Assembly: GCA_965247395.1 (NCBI GenBank)
Contig: OZ252012.1
Location: 1,178,001-1,242,000, forward strand
Direction of reading: 5' to 3'
DNA: 64,000 bases
From: CAYRJD01 sp965247395
GTDB taxonomy: Bacteria; Actinomycetota; Acidimicrobiia; Acidimicrobiales; Poriferisodalaceae
Position 1 is the stretch's first letter. Each line of letters begins with the position of its first letter. Under the pieces are notes generated by a model. The model was not told the DNA's origin. It saw only the letters and a program-made list of their open reading frames with translations, and made no database searches. Made by a program: the position numbers and the translations under genes. Positions 61,918 through 64,000 of this stretch are shown one piece after another.

Positions 61918-62715
61918 CTAAAAGCTTGCGAAGCGGTTTTGCGCATCGGAAGAGCGAATTGCACTGGCGGAGATGTCGCCGTCAAACTCTGACAGATCGC
62001 CTAGACGAGATAGCTGGCTGTAGCCGCGCAGCTGGTGCTTCGTCATTTGGACAGACAAAGCTGGCAAGCCGATAACTCGTTGCACCCAGCGATCAACCGC
62101 AGTATCTAGCTCGTCTTCATCTGCACAGACTTCGTGAGCCATGCCCCAAGCCGCAGCGGTCTGGCCGTCTACATGCTCACTAGTCATGATGAATTGACGT
62201 GCACGCGCCATCCCGATTTCTGAAATCAGTCGCGGCGTGGCACCCCACGGCAGCGGCACACCCAGGTCAACCTCCGGCACGTACCACTGAGCGTCAGCGG
62301 TGCTAATACGAAAATCACAGCTAATCGCAAAGCAGCAGCCACCGCCGATGGCGTGACCGTGAACCCGTGCGATGGTCACTACCTCGCAATCTTCGATGGC
62401 GCGCATGGCTCGTCGGCCGAGCTGGCTGGCATATCTAGCGGCGCTGGCGTTAGGTGACTTGTCAAGCTCTTCACGCCGGTCGGCACCCGCACAGAACGTC
62501 TGGCCACGCCCGCCTAACACCACTACTCGAATGTCGGTCTGGTCGTTTAGTGCGGTAAACAGCTCGACCACGTCTTGGATCATGGCTTGGTTATGCGCGT
62601 TGCGTGCCTGTGGTCGGTTGAACCATGCCCGCAGTACCGGGCCTTGTTGTTCCAGCTCAATCCACTCGAGTTTTAGAGCAGACAAATCGTCAGGTTTTGA
62701 ATCGGTTTTTGGCAT
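61918..62715 (-). CDS. Enoyl-CoA hydratase family protein
   Basis: Crotonase of 265 residues. Oxyanion segments GRGQTFCAGADRREEL and VHGHAIGGGCCFAISCD are present. The first catalytic Glu is replaced by Cys (GGGCCFAI) while the second is kept (YVPEVDLG). That pattern fits isomerase-like members. I choose ATG 62715 (PKTDSKPDDLS). Divergent from the epoxide-hydrolase gene, with about 29 bp between starts. Confidence 0.87.
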   Translation of the reverse strand: MPKTDSKPDDLSALKLEWIELEQQGPVLRAWFNRPQARNAHNQAMIQDVVELFTALNDQTDIRVVVLGGRGQTFCAGADRREELDKSPNASAARYASQLGRRAMRAIEDCEVVTIARVHGHAIGGGCCFAISCDFRISTADAQWYVPEVDLGVPLPWGATPRLISEIGMARARQFIMTSEHVDGQTAAAWGMAHEVCADEDELDTAVDRWVQRVIGLPALSVQMTKHQLRGYSQLSRLGDLSEFDGDISASAIRSSDAQNRFASF

Positions 62716-62744
62716 TGCCCCAGTGTTGCCGTAAGACTGACGCA

Positions 62745-63830
62745 ATGCCAACTAACTCAGAAACCGCTACTAATCAATCCATCGGTAACCAGACCACCGG
62801 GAATCAAGCCACGGGTAGCCCTTCAAAAAACGGTGTGGACCTGTCCGCTGTGAAGCATCACGATGTAGACGCGCTCGGGACACGCATTCATGTGGCCGAA
62901 GTTGGTTCCGGCCCAGCCGTGCTGTTTGTGCACGGCTTTCCGGAGTCGTGGTATTCGTGGCGCTATCAGTTGCCGGTTGTGGCGGCGGCTGGCTATCGAG
63001 CTATTGCGATCGATGTGCGCGGCTATGGACGCTCGGAGGCTCCCACGGCGGTGGCGGACTACTCGATGGTGCGTCATGTAGGTGACAACGTGGGAGTGCT
63101 GCGCGCGCTTGATTGTGAGACCGCGACAATTGTCGGCCACGACTGGGGATCGCCGATCGCTTGGTCAAGTGCGCTGCTGCGGCCCGACATCTTTAGCGCG
63201 GTTGCTTTGCTGAGCGTGCCCTACAACGCTCGTAACGACTTAAAACCAAGTGCAGCGTTTCGCATGATGGGTGGAGACGATGAGTTCTATATCGAGTATT
63301 TCCAGGAGCCGGGTCGAGCCGAAGCAGAGATAGAAGCCGATCTTGCTGGATGGCTGCTGGGCATGTACTACGCAGGCTCGGGAGACGGTGTACGCGCTCG
63401 CCAGGCCAGCGGCGACGCATCGGGTGGACGCTTCACCGTTACTAGCGGCGGGCAGCTACGGGATCGCTTCATCTGGCCAGAACCTGGACAGTGGCCAGAT
63501 TGGATGAGTGAAGAAGACTTCGGCTACTACCTGTCAGAGTTTTTGCGCACCGGCTTTTCTGGCGGGCTAAATCGTTATCGCAACGTGGATAGAGATTGGG
63601 CGGACACCGCTGCCTGGGATGGCGCACCGATTACGCAACCGTCGTTATTTATTGGCGGCGAGCTGGATGGTCCGACGGTGTGGGGTGCTGGGTCAATTGC
63701 AAAGTTTGATAAGACGATGCCAAATCTGCACAAGTCGGTCATCATTGACGGGTCTGGGCATTGGGTGCAACAAGAGGCTGCCGACCAAACAAACACCGAG
63801 CTGGTTGAGTTCTTAACGGCCGTGCATTAG
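62745..63830 (+). CDS. Epoxide hydrolase-like alpha/beta hydrolase
   Basis: 361 residues. Oxyanion motif HGFPESW, nucleophile Asp in VGHDWGS, late His in DGSGHWVQQE, as in epoxide hydrolases and dehalogenases. Tyrosines of the lid in GYYLSEFLRTGF fit epoxide hydrolases. The start is ATG 62745; the frame is open further upstream but would run through the neighbouring crotonase. The first 30 residues contain NQTTGNQATGS repeats. Confidence 0.9.
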   Translation: MPTNSETATNQSIGNQTTGNQATGSPSKNGVDLSAVKHHDVDALGTRIHVAEVGSGPAVLFVHGFPESWYSWRYQLPVVAAAGYRAIAIDVRGYGRSEAPTAVADYSMVRHVGDNVGVLRALDCETATIVGHDWGSPIAWSSALLRPDIFSAVALLSVPYNARNDLKPSAAFRMMGGDDEFYIEYFQEPGRAEAEIEADLAGWLLGMYYAGSGDGVRARQASGDASGGRFTVTSGGQLRDRFIWPEPGQWPDWMSEEDFGYYLSEFLRTGFSGGLNRYRNVDRDWADTAAWDGAPITQPSLFIGGELDGPTVWGAGSIAKFDKTMPNLHKSVIIDGSGHWVQQEAADQTNTELVEFLTAVH

Positions 63831-63846
63831 CAACGGCTCGCTAACA

Positions 63847-63865
63847 ATTGCAGCAAAGCTGCAAT
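63847..63865. terminator. Hairpin between convergent genes
   Basis: ATTGCAGC, loop AAA, GCTGCAAT: a perfect 8-bp stem between the ends of the epoxide hydrolase and malate dehydrogenase genes (stops at 63830 and 63868). Probably a bidirectional terminator without a clear T-run. Confidence 0.5.
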
Positions 63866-63867
63866 CT

Positions 63868-64000
63868 CTAGCCCAAGAGACCCATCTGTTGGACGGCGTC
63901 GCGCTCTTCGACTAGTTCATCCCAAGACTTCTCTATTCGTGAGCGGCTGAAATCGTCAAGGTTGAGTCCGGTTACAACCGAGTAGCTCCCGGCGCTAGAC
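63868..64000 (-). CDS. mdh: Malate dehydrogenase, C-terminal end only
   Basis: Only the last 44 codons are inside the window; the gene continues past the right edge. The translation SYSVVTGLNLDDFSRSRIEK, then SWDELVEERDAVQQMGLLG, matches the C-terminal end of bacterial malate dehydrogenase (usual form SIVQGLxIxDFxRxxIDxSxAELxEERDAVxxLGL). No start codon falls in the window. TCA-cycle enzyme by family. Confidence 0.85.
   Translation of the reverse strand, partial: SSAGSYSVVTGLNLDDFSRSRIEKSWDELVEERDAVQQMGLLG

Overview
The window looks like chromosome of a mycothiol-making, F420-using actinobacterium, most likely of the Acidimicrobiia type. The base for this is gene content, not any database match: a mycothiol S-conjugate amidase (mca), a mycothiol-type DinB-fold protein, an Rv2466c-type mycothiol oxidoreductase, three luciferase-like (LLM) F420-type oxidoreductases, actinobacterial-type DapD and a MetAP1c-type methionine aminopeptidase. 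There are also many CaiB/BaiF CoA-transferases, crotonases, acyl-CoA dehydrogenases and SDRs. I saw no rRNA, tRNA, CRISPR array, IS element or prophage. G+C is moderate-high by eye (not counted).

Layout. 1-7.5 kb: VanW protein (cut by the left edge), FAD oxidoreductase, coaA, HIT protein, crotonase, CoA-transferase and a small membrane coiled-coil protein. 7.5-12.4 kb: branched-chain-amino-acid-type ABC importer in which LivH, LivM and LivG form one polypeptide. 12.5-24.4 kb: hydrolases, map, two LysM proteins, PAP2 phosphatase, LLM enzymes, msrA, TauD-like dioxygenase and an SDR. 24.4-30.7 kb: nitronate monooxygenase-like protein, MBL hydrolase, dapD, acyl-CoA dehydrogenase and CoA-transferase. 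30.7-36.6 kb: a type III-like restriction-modification operon. 36.7-40.1 kb: LLM enzyme, secreted nuclease and two coiled-coil paralogues sharing a 248-bp repeat. 40.1-46.2 kb: SCP2 protein, mca, PhoU/TrkA_C protein, SLC41-type MgtE, TlpA-like protein and a GDH-like protein. 46.3-58.8 kb: acyl-CoA, CoA-transferase and crotonase genes with an AMP-ligase, a selenoprotein and an amidohydrolase. 58.9-64 kb: hydrolases, dodecin and a dodecin fusion, CMD protein, crotonase, and the 3' end of malate dehydrogenase on the right edge.

Two observations stand out. (1) At 53749-54387 a DsbA-fold mycothiol oxidoreductase has an in-frame TGA exactly where the family has the first cysteine of the CPWC active site, followed by a hairpin in the position of a bacterial SECIS. 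I read it as a selenoprotein. (2) The methyltransferase gene at 30715-33284 is broken in its N-terminal linker by a run of nine Gs on the coding strand, and one more G would restore an 856-residue protein. I read it as a phase-variable type III methyltransferase caught in the OFF register, or a homopolymer sequencing error.

A broader oddity is the density of short imperfect tandem and direct repeats, both between genes and inside otherwise conserved enzymes, where they encode low-complexity inserts.
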